Assembly (NCBI RefSeq): GCF_024586455.1
Contig: NC_065922.1
Location: 15,868,089-15,932,088 of the forward strand
DNA from: Bactrocera neohumeralis
Taxonomy: Eukaryota > Arthropoda > Insecta > Diptera > Tephritidae
Direction of reading: 5' to 3'
DNA length: 64,000 nucleotides
Part shown: piece by piece, positions 33,485 through 45,208 of the stretch
Layout: every line of letters starts with the position of its first letter
Numbering within the stretch: position 1 is the stretch's first letter
Translations under genes and position numbers: made by a program
Notes under the pieces: model-generated
The model's database searches: none
What the model saw: the letters and a program-made list of their open reading frames with translations, nothing else
Told to the model about the DNA's origin: nothing

Positions 33485-35015
33485 TTTTTGATTATTTTTT
33501 CTCTTGGAGAATTTGAATGAGTCGCATGATGGGTTGAGTCTCAATGATATGAATATCGTTTGGTATCGAACGGCATTTGTGGCTCAGAACCTTATTTGAA
33601 AAAGTGGTAATTATAAATAGCTTTTATTAGTGAAGCCTGTCCTACTTTGTATGAAATCAAGCAAGCTTTCATTCACATGAATATTCTTGTTATGTATATT
33701 CTAGCTGCCACATGTTGCATGTCCTATTTATAATGCAATTAAAAACAATAATAATTAATAAGTAATTGTAAAAGTAACTGAAGCTAAGCATTTGCGATGG
33801 TTATGTATATACTTACATATATATATACATATAAAACGGACATGATCATATATAAGTAGGTTTGTGGAACGATTACCTGGTCTCTATAATTTGATCATTG
33901 AACTGTTCCTAATTGCAGGCTGTCAGCCTTCTTTTACATGCAATAATACATATGTATGTAGATATGTATATAACATATTTACATAACACACAGTACAGCT
34001 ATGCAACAAGAGTTCACAAGTAAATATATATGTAGCTCTATAATCCACTATACCTATAGATATTATGTAATTGCAACTGCCTACATGTGATTAATTTTAA
34101 TATATGCATTTCATCACTACATACACACATACAGGTTATTTATATACACATATACATACATAATACATATATATTATAGTGTTTGTTGTATGTTTGTTGC
34201 AATTCGCTTATTACTTTTTGCTCATTACTCACACTTCATCATCCATTCTCACCGACACTTTATATTCTCATTTGTAATTAATATGAAAACATGACACAAA
34301 TTGCTGGATTAACGTGTCGATTATCTGCCGGGGAGCCGTCGCTTTAGGGACTCAACATGATTTTCTACTCGAGTGCTTTTTCGTGGACTTATTACATTGC
34401 ATTTGGGGCACAATTTCACAATGCAATTTCATGGGGTGTTGAAAAAGTTAGGGCTTAAGTCAAATTGACTGGAAAATATATTACATTGTAATCCACGTAA
34501 ACATATTAATTTCACACTAGTTAGGTGTATAAAGATATTATAATAGATTTAAATAATAATAATGCAATGTTGAAGGGTTTGTGCCGAGTTGCTAGCACAA
34601 ATGGTGGTGTGCGTCTTTGCTAAATATTAAAAAAAAGGTGCATTATGAAGAAGTGAGGTAAAAAGTATTATTCTTCAATAGATTGTTCTAGTAGCAACTG
34701 GCATTTCCGTTAGCTTGATTTGTTCGGATTATAATCGTAAGTTATTCAATTGATCAAAGGTTCAAATACTGGCTGTGATAAGTCCTTAAGTTATGAAGCA
34801 TTGCTTTTTATAGCGTTCAAAGAAACAGTCCTTTATGATCGGTACATTTCTTCGCTTGGTATTAAATAGATGATCTATTTAAAGGAAATAGAATTTTTTC
34901 TTGATAATATCCAAACCCTTAATAAGAGCTGGGACTTCATTAAATACTCGATTTAAAATTATTGTATTAAAATTTTGAAATTTTAAAATATTGCATTTAA
35001 TTTTTCTTTTTATTT
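33485..35015. other. AT-rich spacer with TATATACATA runs
   Basis: 33,780-34,180 is dominated by ACATATATATATACATAT-like runs (for example 33,815-33,835 and 34,140-34,175). No open frame over 60 codons, RNA gene or transposon block is recognised. Confidence 0.4.
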
Positions 35016-35019
35016 AGTG

Positions 35020-35490
35020 GTAATGATCCGATTTATCAACAAATAAACAACGCTTTGTTCGATGATTTGCTGCCATTTGAAGAGTATTTTCATGTTGCCA
35101 CTCTCATAAAAAATCCTCGTCTCTATTCACAAAAGATAGAACAGCCGATTTTCACAAGCTTTTCTTGAGCCACTTTTTTCACCAGGAAATATATTTGCGA
35201 CTGACAGGAACAGGTAGTTGGTGGTAGGTCTGAACTATAACGTGGACGTGTAAGAACCTCTCAACCAAGCTCCCGGTGTTTTTGACGAGTCATTTTCGAT
35301 GTGTGTAGGTGGCATTGTCTTTTTGGAACAAAATTCTATTCTATTGGCTAAAATGCGCGCTTCTGGGCAAGTAGTTCTTACAGACGGTTCAATTGCTGAC
35401 AGTACAGATCCGAGTCAAACATATAGCAAATCATCAATCCTGGTTTGGCAACCGACCATTTTGCATAAAATTTTTAAAATTCGTCTATAA
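35020..35490 (-). mobile_element. mariner transposase remnant (irritans-like), 3' half
   Basis: Minus-strand blocks in three frames: AQKRAF.PIE (35,350-35,380; family 'QKRPELANRKGVVF'), LFQKDNATYTH (about 35,310-35,340), which keeps the second catalytic Asp of 'VFHQDNARPHT', KMTRQKHRELG.EVLTRPRYSSDLPPT (35,215-35,300), containing the third Asp (SPDLAP), and ESGNMKILFKWQQIIEQS (about 35,050-35,105; 'GIMKLPSKWQQIIEQNGAY'). Frameshifts occur about every 60-100 bases. The DNA-binding half is missing. Confidence 0.7.
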
Positions 35491-35504
35491 AGATTATGTT
35501 ATCT

Positions 35505-35905
35505 TCTTTACTGGCGTAAATATCGCTTACGCGGTTATAGCCAAGTTAACAACCAGTCGTTTCTTCTTTACGTTATTTGGCGTATATTCGAGATACCAAG
35601 AGCATCCACATACCTCTCCACCTGATCTCCCCAATGGAGTGGAGGTTTTCCTCTTGCTCTGCTTCCACTGACGGGTACTAAATCGAAAATCTTCCAAGCT
35701 GGGGTTTTTTCTTCTCTCCCGACATTATGAGCTGGCCAGTGCAGCCGCTGTTTCTTGATTCGGTGAATTTGCCGTATATCTTGTACAGCTCATCGTTCCA
35801 TCGACTGCGGGAGACGCTGTTGCCAATGAACAAATGGACCATAGACTTGTAGAGTTCGGTCTTTGTTTGTCGAAAGAGGATTTTAATTCTCAATTGCCAA
35901 CTCAG
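35505..35905 (-). mobile_element. Endonuclease-RT LINE (RTE-like) 3' end
   Basis: The minus strand matches the plus-strand 3' end at 46,838-47,190 base by base: GCTTACGCGGTTATAGCC (35,528-35,545), ACCTGATCTCCCCAATGGAGTGGAGG near 35,618-35,645, and the coding block whose plus-strand form is TACAGCTCATCGTTCCATCG (35,785-35,805, 'RWNDELY'). A plus-strand TTATCTTCTTTACTGG at about 35,498 is a remnant of the GAA-type tail. Confidence 0.7.
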
Positions 35906-36139
35906 TCCAAAGTAGCATCCGTTAAAAAGAAAGATTCTGGTCCATTGTAGATTTTCCAGGGCATTTAAAAATCAGTTTGTTGACGGCCTTCTTGTGGATT
36001 GAGCTTATAGAGCACACTTAATTCCCAATCGTCGAGCAAGCTTTCATCCAACCATATTCCACAAAGAGGCTGATGCATGCTCTTTATCAATTCGTCGCCA
36101 CCGTATTTGTATAACTCGGACTACATAGTCCGCCCTCTT

Positions 36140-36180
36140 ATGCTATCAGAAATGCACCTGTAAAGGGTATAAAGTTAAAT
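36140..36180 (-). repeat. Scrap of the hairpin-ended dispersed repeat
   Basis: CAGAAATGCACCTGTAAAGG plus 'GTATAAAGTTAA' matches the inner 5' end of the hairpin repeat seen at 56,525-56,555 (GAAATGCACCTGTGAAGGGT). It runs into a T-tract at 36,182-36,197. Only about 40 bp remain. Confidence 0.5.
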
Positions 36181-36199
36181 CTTTTTTTTTTTTTTTATT

Positions 36200-37295
36200 T
36201 CTTTTATTATTTATTAGGTTTTCGTTTAACCTCGCTGCGCCTCGCATTGCTTCCATCAAAGTCGTGATGCGTTCGTCGAAGATGCCAAATTGATAACTAG
36301 CCAGCACCGGATTGAAAATAACAACAACAACAACCCCAACAAGAACAAAGCTTGTCCTTAACTGTGTAACCCATTGCCAGTGGCATTGCCGCTGTTGCAA
36401 CTTGAAACTTGAACTTGCGTCTGGTTTGTCACAAATTAAACACGTTTTTCCACAGAACTAATGAATAACCAAACACAGCAGCAGCAGCAGCAGCCAAAGG
36501 CGCATGCAGACTAGCTTGCAACAAATGAACAACAACAACACCAAACGCAGCAGCATGCAGCAGCTCGCGTTGCAGCCGCGATTTCATACGAAATTAATAC
36601 AATTAGCAACTTGTAAATTTTTAATATCTATCATCGTTGTTGCAACGCGTTGCACGGACTGCAATGGTGCAGCAAATGGCAACAACAACGCCAACTACGG
36701 CCGAGCGTAATGTAAAAGTGTTAATTGAACGAGCGGCCATGTGCATTAAGCTTCGTTTATATACCGTAATTGCGCACATATTTATCACTGTCTTTCTTAC
36801 ACATACTATATATGCATATTCGTATTTGAGGTGTATGTGTGTATGTGGCAAGGCATTTCACGCAATTACGCACAACTAATGTAATTTTCGTAATTGTAAT
36901 GAAAATCAAAATGCGATTTTTTTAGTTCATAAAACTTGACAAGCCTCCACAGCGCGACGTTCGCAGTTGCCACAGCTGCCGCTGGACGTTGCATGTGTGC
37001 GCAAATTGCTTTACATGCACATATTTGCCTACGTGCTGCCCCAAGTGGCGCATATAATTGCTTATGGACACTTACGCCGACCGTTGTTTGGTTTAATTCA
37101 AAATGTGCAAAAGGTAAAACAAAATTTAATTACGAAGTGCGAACACATTTAATGCCAGTCGACCAATTAAGCCAACCAACCAGCCGATCGGTCAATAATA
37201 GCAACAACAACGCAGTGATTACGCCGTGTTGTTAGGCCATCAGCGTCACCAACAAACAGGCTCGTCATCATCTCTATTAAGATTTTGATTTCAGA
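36200..37295. other. TE-poor island with CAG/CAA runs; N/Q-rich short frames
   Basis: A short frame at 36,461-36,514 reads MNNQTQQQQQQQPKAHAD. An overlapping frame at 36,504-36,710 starts MQTSLQQMNNNNTKRSSMQQ and contains a hydrophobic stretch KFLISIIVVATRC, like a signal anchor. The composition is what (CAG)n/(CAA)n sequence gives by chance, and no splice or polyadenylation evidence supports it. The rest is unique-looking fly DNA. Confidence 0.3.
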
Positions 37296-37299
37296 AAAA

Positions 37300-38760
37300 A
37301 TATTAGTATTAGGGTGGTACAGTTTTTGTGTGTTGAAATTTTCTTAAATAACTTATGAATGTAAAATTCCAGAAATAATGCGATTAACTGTATTTTTCGT
37401 CAGCAAAAAAAAATTTAATAATGACAAATTTGATACCAATAAGGACCACCCTATCCTCTGCAGTAGTACGCTTCTGTATATTTTAAAAAATAAATAAAAA
37501 ACGACAAATCTTTCAGTATTAGGGTATATAAAAAAAACCTTCAGTATTAGGGTTGTCCATTTTTTTGTAAGATATTTAAAATAATATTTTCCGTCTTGAA
37601 CATGAAGACATTAACAATTATGATAGTGTAAATGAAATTAAAAAATTAAAAAAAAAACTTAAAAAATTAAGCACCAAATTAAGTGAAGTTAAACTACAAA
37701 AAATAAAATCAAAAATACAAAAAGTTAATTATGGAGGTATTTTATTTTTTATAAGATAACAAAACTTTAGTTCTAATTTCGAAAAATAAACAGTTATGAA
37801 CTTAACAAGAAAGTAAATAATAAAATTTAAAATTTTTTAGAGCAAAAAAAAATCTCAAAAAATTAAGAATCACCCTAAGACTGACTTCAATTATATAAAA
37901 AATAAATTAAAAATCAGTTTTACAAATTTTTAAAATACAAAATTTGCAGTATGAGGGTGGTCTACTTCTTTTAATAAAATATTTCAAATGATATTTGCGA
38001 AATAGAACATAACAAATTAAACTTGAAGTTGAAAATAAGTGAATTACAAAATTTCAAATCTTTAAGAATAAGAAAAATCTCACAAAACTATGTACCACCC
38101 TAAGAGTGAGTTAAACTAGAAAAAATAAAAGTAAAATTGGCACCAATTTCTGAATGAGGGTTGCCCATTTGGGAAACATTTTCTAGAAAATTCCAAAAAA
38201 CGTCAATAGCATTTACTAGAAATAACAACAACACAATGTGCAATTATCTTCTTAAAATATTTTGAAAAAAATGTAATGCAATTAAGTACCGCCCTAATAA
38301 TAAATTGTGCTAGAAAGAAATAAATAGAAGTTGACATACTTTTTCAGCATGAGGGTTGCCCATTTTTGTATTATTGAATTTTTATAATAAACTTTTCGAT
38401 CTTGAGCAAAAAAAATGAAAAAAATTCAAATAAATTTATTAGAATGACAACCAAAAACAACAAAAATATGATTATAAACATTTTAGAAATTTTCAAAAAT
38501 TTCTCACTATTAAGTGCCACCCTAAAGAGCATACATAAATCTTTTACAACAACAACAATAAATCACAAAAATAGGAAATTAAAATTTTTTCATTTTTTTT
38601 AAATTCCCCGAATTAAGTACCCCCCTAAAGTGCACACATAAATACCGTATAATAACAACAATAAACAACAAAAATAATAATATAAACTTTTTAAAAATTT
38701 TAAAAATTCCCCGAATTAAGTGCCACCCTAAAGTGTATGCATAAATTCCATCTTTGTTTA
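37300..38760. repeat. Degenerate tandem array: about 200-bp units bounded by inverted GGGTGG / CCACCC motifs
   Basis: Opening motif (CAGTATGAGGGTGGTCCATTT and variants) occurs at about 37,306, 37,545, 37,946, 38,151 and 38,345. Closing motif (AATTAAGTACCACCCTAA and variants) occurs at about 37,441, 37,869, 38,091, 38,285, 38,509, 38,613 and 38,715. Openings are spaced about 195-240 bp, or double that. The closing motif is the reverse complement of the opening one (TTAGGGTGGTAC / GTACCACCCTAA), so each unit could fold into a stem-loop. The last closings sit only 100 bp apart, showing internal deletion or recombination. Unit interiors are A-rich and non-coding. Confidence 0.85.
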
Positions 38761-39153
38761 TGTCACAACACTTTAAGTTGTTGCTAGCCACTCAACGCAT
38801 GTTGCACGAAAAATATGCATTGAAATTGCTTGTTGTTGCTGTCCAAGTGTGGCTAAGTACTTGTCGTTGGTGATGAAATTTTACTTTCCGCTTTAAACGA
38901 CACGATCGGTAATTGAACGACTAGCAAATCGGTTTTTATTAATAAGTGATAGCTAATAATCATTAAAATGAGTTAAACTGTGTCGCAAGTTGAGGTAAGA
39001 TTAGATTGGATCTAATTCTAGTTTGAAGTTGTTAACTGGCTTCTCACGATTCGTTATGATCACTAGAGGAACCAATGTGAAACAAAAGATTTTGAGATCA
39101 CGGTTTTATGAGCTATCATATACTTTTCAGATTTAATGTTATATAACTTAATA

Positions 39154-40110
39154 TTGGGTATATAAATTTAATTGTGCGGTTTGTCAAGAGATGGCGTAAC
39201 TTATTGTCCGAACCAATATTTTTCATTCAAATATGTCGACCTTTGCGCCAGTGTGTTGTGTTTTTGCAAGGAGTTCTTCTTCAATACCTTAATATCTATG
39301 AAGAAAACCTCAGCCAAAAGTCTTAGTATTTTTGTGGAAGTTTGTCGTGAGCAGACATCTTACGATTTAATAGTGGTAATTTTGGCTTGGAAGACGAAGA
39401 ACCCTTTGGACGACCAAAAAGTTTGAGTTTGATGAACTTTAGGAGTCCCTCAAGAAATCGTTTCAAAATCTTTAAAAGCAGCCGGAATTGAATCCAATAG
39501 TCGTTGGAAGACGATTTTTCATGTCACAAAAGCTGCTTGAACGCTACAAAACGAATTCGTTTTTGTATTGAATAGTGACCGTTTACGACCGAAACCGAAA
39601 CTTAAAAATCATACGTGAAACCCAGCCAAATAAACGGCAAAGTCCACCAACGCCTGGTACTGATCTCTATTTGGTGGGATTGGAAGGGCGTGCTCTATTA
39701 TGAACTCCTCAAGCCGTGTGTATCCATTCATAGGGAACGCTACCCAAAACAACTCAACAAATTGAAGTAAACTTTTGCCCAAAAATGTCATTAGTTTGCG
39801 ACTAGACTTGAGCCAATAATTATCCATTATGACACTCGATCCCATGTTGCAAGACCAGTTAAAAACTGATTGGAAAACAGCAGTGGAAACTGCCCTCATT
39901 GGAACCCATCCTGCGCAGTCTTTTTGAGACAGAACACACAGATAGTCGTATGGATGGAAATATTACCTTCGGATGGGCAATACTCTGACGGTTTCTTAAA
40001 GAAACGTTCACATTTTTGAAAGAAAAAAACGCACGAATATAGTTATAGATCCAATCAATAGTCAACGAGATCTGCCACTTGACTACAGATTTCATAGTAA
40101 CCATGATTAA
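39154..40110 (+). mobile_element. mariner element (mellifera-like), decayed
   Basis: Left end TTGGGTATATAAATTTAATT at 39,154 follows a TA. A leader containing GCGCCAGTGTGTTGTGTTTT precedes the start ATG at 39,299. Blocks: MKKTSAKSLSIFVEVCREQT, NFGLEDEEPFGRPKK (frame shift, 39,378-39,420), AAGIESNSRW (39,478-39,510), then, beyond a deletion, QPNKRQSPPTPGTDLYLV and ALL.TPQAV, PIIIHYDTRSHVARPVKN (39,810-39,865), which keeps the second catalytic Asp, and a short C-terminal remnant. The DEKW block with the first Asp is lost. No right terminal repeat was found. Many stops. Confidence 0.83.
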
Positions 40111-40114
40111 ACTA

Positions 40115-42165
40115 TACTACTTCCAATTATCTGCAGAATAAAGTAAAACAGGTAAAGTTTTGCCATACAAGAGATAATAGTGAAGAGATCCCTTAACTGG
40201 ATTTTGAGTAAATGAAACTTTCCAATCGGTTGATTCGAAGCAATGGAGATATGTTCCGAGATTTGATGAGCAACATAAACCATATACCGAACATTCAAAT
40301 AGGAAACACACATGTGGTAAGAAACTTGGCTAAACTTGGATTTGGTTTCGAGTTGTCACAGAAACGAACAAAGTGTAGGCTGGTCTAATACACTTAAAGC
40401 CTCAATCAAAAAGAAGTGCAGTGTGGCATTATTTAATCCACCGCTTGTGGCACAAACAGCTGCTACGCTAAACGTGAAAAAAAAAAACCAAAATAACAAC
40501 AAATGGGTGCAAAACATGTCTAAAACGAAATGTCAGCGCGTCGAAATAAGGCGCACGCGCAACCCGCTGGCATCAAGTGATCGCATTTTGTGCAACATTT
40601 TAAGGTGAACGACGCATGTGGCATGCGCTTAGCGAAGATCACACACACAAACACGTTGCAACGCCGCATTGCGGTGAGCGGTGGGAGTGGGTCTGCTGAC
40701 ATTGCCGCTGTCGCGATGACTGAAGTTTGGCGGCCGAGGCTTGCTACATTTCGCGACTCGTATTACTGATTTTTGAAAGATTTAGCGATGCAACATGAAA
40801 ATGTCACGTTTTTCATGGTCGTCAGCATCACAAAAGCAAATACAAAAAAAAAAACAAAAAGCATAAAATTACAAAAACAATCACACAAATGGCAGACACA
40901 TGCCGTTGCAATGTTGCCGCTGCGTTGGTGCAACAAACGCAAATGTTGCTGACATTTGTGGTGTGCTGAGGGAAACATCAGTTAACCCCACTTTTTTGTT
41001 TTTGTTGTTGCTTTCGCTTGGTTAGGTTTTGTCATAACTGCATGTTGTTGTTGTAATGTCGTTTTGTTGCCACGCTTTATTTGTTAACTCGCTCGTTGGT
41101 CGCACAGCCAGTATGGCCTTTACTGCTTTTCAGTTGTTGTTGTTGTTATTGTTGTTTTTGTAGAGCTTGTCACTGATCTTCTAAAATGTTGCTACAATTT
41201 CATACGATTGCGCATGCGCCGCTCGTACGCGCACAACACGACATACATGTGTGCCTCGATTGTTGTTATTGCAGTTGTTTTTGTTCTTGTTGCTTTTGTT
41301 GCATTGCATGTGCATGTCATTTGACAATGTGTGTCGTGACATCTCCCGCCGTCTTATTAATTTGCCGAATGCAAACAAGTTGTTCGGCTGTACCGCCGCG
41401 CTGTTGTACCGTCTAACGGCCTTTCGAATGCTGACTGTGGCATGTGGCAAAATGTAATAATTTATATAATACTATTTAAGTATACCATATTGTATAACCG
41501 TGCTTGTTATTTTACAGGTGTTTAAGTCGAATGCCCTATCGAAATCTATGATTTTTTTGTAGAGGGCGCTGCAGCAGGTTGTTATGATGTAGATCAAGTT
41601 CGCCTCCGCAACGCTGCATCCGACATCTATGGCTTAGACCCCCACGGACTTCCGATGTTTTGTTTGACACGAATCTTGCATAGGACCCTTTGATGGCTTT
41701 GGTTGAGTCGTGGACTGATAGTCGAAGTATTCTGACACCTGAGTAAAAGGGTTGACGCTTTGCATATATGGTTGATGGCGTAATACCAAGGCTGGCTTCC
41801 TCCGCCCCCTTAAATACCTAGCAGGCTTCGGTGTACATTCCTGTCTCGTCATCATTAAGCTGATGTAGTGTGGACAGATATATTCAATTTACTTCTTCCT
41901 TGCGATAATCGGCTCTGAACACATTTCAGCATAAGAGAGTGCGGAAATCCATATAATGGCCTCCTCACAGAGATAATCTTAGGACCACACCTTCTTGGTG
42001 TTGAATAACGGCAGGAGGGTATGGCTTACCCACAGATTCCTTGAAGACATGAATCCAAATTCCGTGAACTTGGATGGTGTACCAGGTGCGTCTCCATTAT
42101 TTATAGCGACTGAGTGCCGTTTTAAAAGTCAGGAGGATATGGCTTACCCCCGCACGGGACGATAA
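40115..42165. other. TE-poor island followed by unassigned GC-balanced sequence
   Basis: 40,330-41,460 has fly-intron texture with TTGTTGTTGTTG and AAACAAAAAGC runs. Cys-rich frames at 41,186-41,457 come from TTGTTGT/TGCTTT repeats and are rejected as genes. From 41,540 to 42,165 the sequence is more GC-balanced and contains 'GGCAGGAGGGTATGGCTTACCC' (42,010) echoed by 'TCAGGAGGATATGGCTTACCC' (42,129), so it is probably the start of the repeated locus that follows. Confidence 0.3.
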
Positions 42166-42169
42166 GTTA

Positions 42170-42860
42170 GTAAGGAGCCTGCCAATAGATAGGTAGGGCT
42201 GAAGTACGCCCGAATCCCCAGTGAAAATAAAGAATTTCCAAGTAGGCTCATAGAGGTACGGAGACTCCAGCATGTGATGGCAGCTAAAAAGCTAAATTCA
42301 GACAGTCGGTTGGCAGTCAAAGGTTTTGGAGCGCTACGGGGACAAGCAGACTGAGTAGCATATTGGCATACTTGAGTGGACGAATGCGATGCAGACGTAA
42401 AAGCGGGATCGAGCGAGGCCCAAATCATCAATTAGGCAGCAGAGATAGAAATACTGCAATCTTCCCTCAGTAAAAACCTACGCGTTGAAGGCGCGCCAAG
42501 CTCAGTGGAGCTAAAGAGCCTGCCGTTAGATAGGTATGGCTGGAATATTAAAGGTAGTTAGCGAATTACAAATAGAAGATTTCCGGTTAGGCTCATAGAA
42601 ATACGGGAACACCAGCATGTAATGGCAGCTAAAAAGCTGAATTCAGACAGTTGGTTGGCAGTCAAAGGTTTTAGAACGCTAAGCTGCGTCAAGCAGTCTG
42701 AGCAGCATGCTGTCACATTTTAGTGGATCAATAGGATGCTGACGTGAAGGAGAGATCGAGCGAAGCCCAATCACCGACTAAGCAGCAGAGATAGAAGTGG
42801 TATAATCTTCCCTCGGCAAGCAGCTACAGCTTGGAGTGGCGCCGAGCTCAGTGGACCTAA
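42170..42860. repeat. Two tandem copies of a 351-bp unit, unknown family
   Basis: GAGCCTGCCAATAGATAGGT at 42,175 and GAGCCTGCCGTTAGATAGGT at 42,526 begin the units (351-bp period). Shared landmarks follow in order: TAGGCTCATAGA, CCAGCATGT.ATGGCAGCTA, AAATTCAGACAG / GAATTCAGACAG, GGTTGGCAGTCAAAGGTTTT, GGATCGAGCGA / AGATCGAGCGA, GCAGCAGAGATAGAA, TAATCTTCCCTC and AGCTCAGTGGA. Identity looks about 75-80%. One reading ('VMAAKKLNSDSRLAVKGFGA') stays open across the conserved core in both copies, but I recognise no protein. Confidence 0.85.
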
Positions 42861-42874
42861 ATTGCTTGGCTTGA

Positions 42875-43640
42875 TAATGAGTTTCCGGACACTGCCTAAA
42901 GAAAATCAACCATCTGGGATTGGTATACTAGATTGAGACGTGGTGAAATGAGCACTGAAGACGGTGAACGCAGTGGATGCCAAAAGAAGTTGTTACCTAC
43001 GAAAACATTAAAGAAGTCCACAAAATATTTTTGAGATAGCAGGCACTCTAAAGATATCAACTGAATGCTTACATCATATCGTTCGCGAGTATTTGGAGAG
43101 CTCACTTTTGACAAAAACCAACGACGAGTGGATGAGTTGGAGAAGTTCAAGTGTTATAAACCTGACATGTGACAATGGATGAAACATGACTTCAAGTCCA
43201 ATCGATAGTCATTCGAGTGGACTGCACACGATGAACACGTTCCAATGCATGGAAAAACGCAACAATCGGCTGGCAAGGATTGGAATGCGCATGAAATAAT
43301 TCTTATTGACTCCCTTAAAAAAGGAAGAACCATCAACAACGACTATTACATAACCTTATTGGACCGTTTGGAGGACGAAATCGCAAAAAGAAAAGATACT
43401 GTTTTAACAAGACAATGCAACGTGTCACAAGTCAGTGAAAGCGATGACAAAAATCCATTAATCCGATTTTCAATTGCTTCCGCATCAACCTTATTCTCCA
43501 GATCTGGTCCCCAGCGACTATTACCTGTCCTCAGATCTTAAAAGAAAGCTCACTGGGAAGAAATTTTTTTCGAATGAATAGGCGATCGTCGAAACTGAGA
43601 CCTATTTTTAAACAAGGGAGAAATTATAATACAAAAATCG
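42875..43640 (+). mobile_element. mariner element, transposase readable through most of its length
   Basis: Blocks in order: KSTIWDWYTRLRRGEMSTED (42,902-42,960; HTH part 'STVRKWF.RF'), a decayed linker, SNRQSFEWTAHDEHVP-like sequence (43,198-43,240), GKTQQSAGKDWNAHEIILID (43,248-43,310), GRTINNDYYITLLDRLEDEI (43,325-43,385), QDNATCHKSVKAMTKIH (about 43,410-43,460), which carries the second catalytic Asp, PYSPDLVPSDYY (about 43,492-43,530) with the third Asp, and LKRKLTGKKFFSNE (43,540-43,580). At least five stops and two frame changes break it. The first Asp (ETW/DEKW) block is not recognisable. Terminal repeats are unclear; the right limit is approximate. Confidence 0.85.
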
Positions 43641-43644
43641 TACT

Positions 43645-45200
43645 TTTGACCCGTTTTAGCCCGATTACCAAATTTCTAAAATAATTTTCCAACAAAAACT
43701 TTTAAATTTAATACTTTGAACGTCTATGACGTCTAATCAGTTGTCATATTCAACTGACGGCCACTAATTAGCTCTAAGAAATATGATTACCTTAAATTTT
43801 AAATTCTGAAGCTTCCATTCAGAAATTAGACAAGCTTCTTCGCTGCTTTCATTTATCATTAAGGTAGTTGTTGGTGTAGTTGCTGCGAGGCAATTCGGTT
43901 TAATTAAAAAATCGTGCAATGACAAGAGCCCCAGGGCTTGAAGCATCATTCTATGAGCTTTTACACACACGCATACATTCACACATACACATACTTACAA
44001 GAATATGAGCGCTTCTTTTGGTGAACGAAAAATCAAATCAGCATACAGAGCAATATGGATTGAAGTATTTCGAGAAAATGAAGCTGATTGGTTTCTATGC
44101 AATTAAGAGTCTTAGTGGAGGAGCGTAGATGGACAACTGAAATGGTAGCGCACACGAACACACACACATCAACACATATATGCAAATACAACTCTGCTAT
44201 ATTCAAGTACACTCCATCAAGTTGGACTCAAAGCGCATCTAGGAGGTATAAGCAACTTTGCCACCATCACATATGCCCCAACCCGCTTGACAACGCGAGC
44301 AGAGGAGCTGGAACTGTGCAACGTAAAATCGCAAAACAAAATCAGTCAATCAATGATGACAATACAACAATCAAAAATCATACTAATTTCAGAGATAATT
44401 GGAACGAATTGCACAGCGAATTGGATGCAATCGGCATGCCACACCTCCAGCTGGGGCGCCGGGCAGCGGTGTGGCGCTGAGGGGCCACGCAAAGCGTTTT
44501 TATTGGTCGCTCAACGCGGATGAAAAAATTTTGTTGCAACAAAAACAAAGCGCAGCGAAGCAGATTTTTAAATGTTGACTAATCAAAAGAACAGTTATGA
44601 GGGAGGTGCAGCGCTGCAACAACAAAAAACGTGCGAAAAATGTTATAGAAGGGAGACACACACATTGGCCGAGGCAACAAACGAAATACGTCGAATGCGC
44701 TTGGAAAAAATTGTTTGTGCAACACCCAATACAATAATAAAAACAAAAAACAAAACGACAACAACAGCAGTGAACACAAAATTTACAGCGCACAAAGGAT
44801 AAGCAAACAAATGGAGCGAATTCGCAGCAACCAACAAATGTGCAACAAACACTTGGCTGCCGATGATCGGGTGAATCTCGTATGTGGGGGGTCGAAGTCG
44901 ATATAAGCGCCCTCCTGTGTGTGTAAGCCAAAAGTGTAGGAAAAAATGCAAACGGCCAGCAACCGGCAGAGCGCTCGTCGATTCATCAAAAAGTGCAAAT
45001 GAAAGGCCGGCCAAAAGCAACAAAGCCAAAAAAAAGCAACAAAAACTGGCGAAGAATGCAAAGTAATAAAAGTGGAAAAAGTGTGCAGCAAAGAAAAGCC
45101 GAACGACGTGCCAAGGCATTAGAAAGCTGCTGACTGCTGGAAAATGGGGTGGTCAGGTGACCATTAAGAACTGTGTCATAAAGTGGGGAGAAGATCACAA
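43645..45200. other. TE-poor island leading to a strong splice donor; possible 5' UTR
   Basis: 44,080-45,200 is A/C-rich (AACAACAAAAAACG, AAAAGCAACAAAAACTGG) with no transposon blocks, a texture typical of long fly 5' UTRs. Minus-strand hydrophobic frames (44,500-44,931 and 44,643-45,119, up to 158 codons) are the antisense of these A/C-rich words and are rejected. The start of transcription cannot be placed. Confidence 0.3.
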
Positions 45201-45201
45201 T

Positions 45202-45208
45202 ATGCAAG
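45202..45208 (+). other. Candidate first-exon end: ATG CAA G at a perfect splice donor
   Basis: AATATGCAAG/GTGAGTAA places an ATG (45,202) seven bases before an essentially consensus donor (AAG/GTGAGT at 45,209). About 1.1 kb of transposon-free, UTR-like sequence lies upstream. Fly genes with long first introns often have an exon 1 that is nearly all UTR with a few coding bases, so this could be the start 'Met-Gln' of a gene whose next exon is outside the window. No partner acceptor is known. A chance match cannot be excluded. Confidence 0.28.

Noticed and set aside
41186..41457. Cys-rich small protein-like frames
   Set aside because: Cysteines come from TTGTTGTTATTGCAG-type repeats in two registers; there is no signal peptide followed by ordered Cys spacing.
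44643..45119. 158-codon minus-strand frame rich in Phe/Leu/Val, membrane-like
   Set aside because: It is the antisense of A/C-rich UTR-like sequence (AACAAAAA words read as TTTTTGTT), and two other minus frames overlap it.
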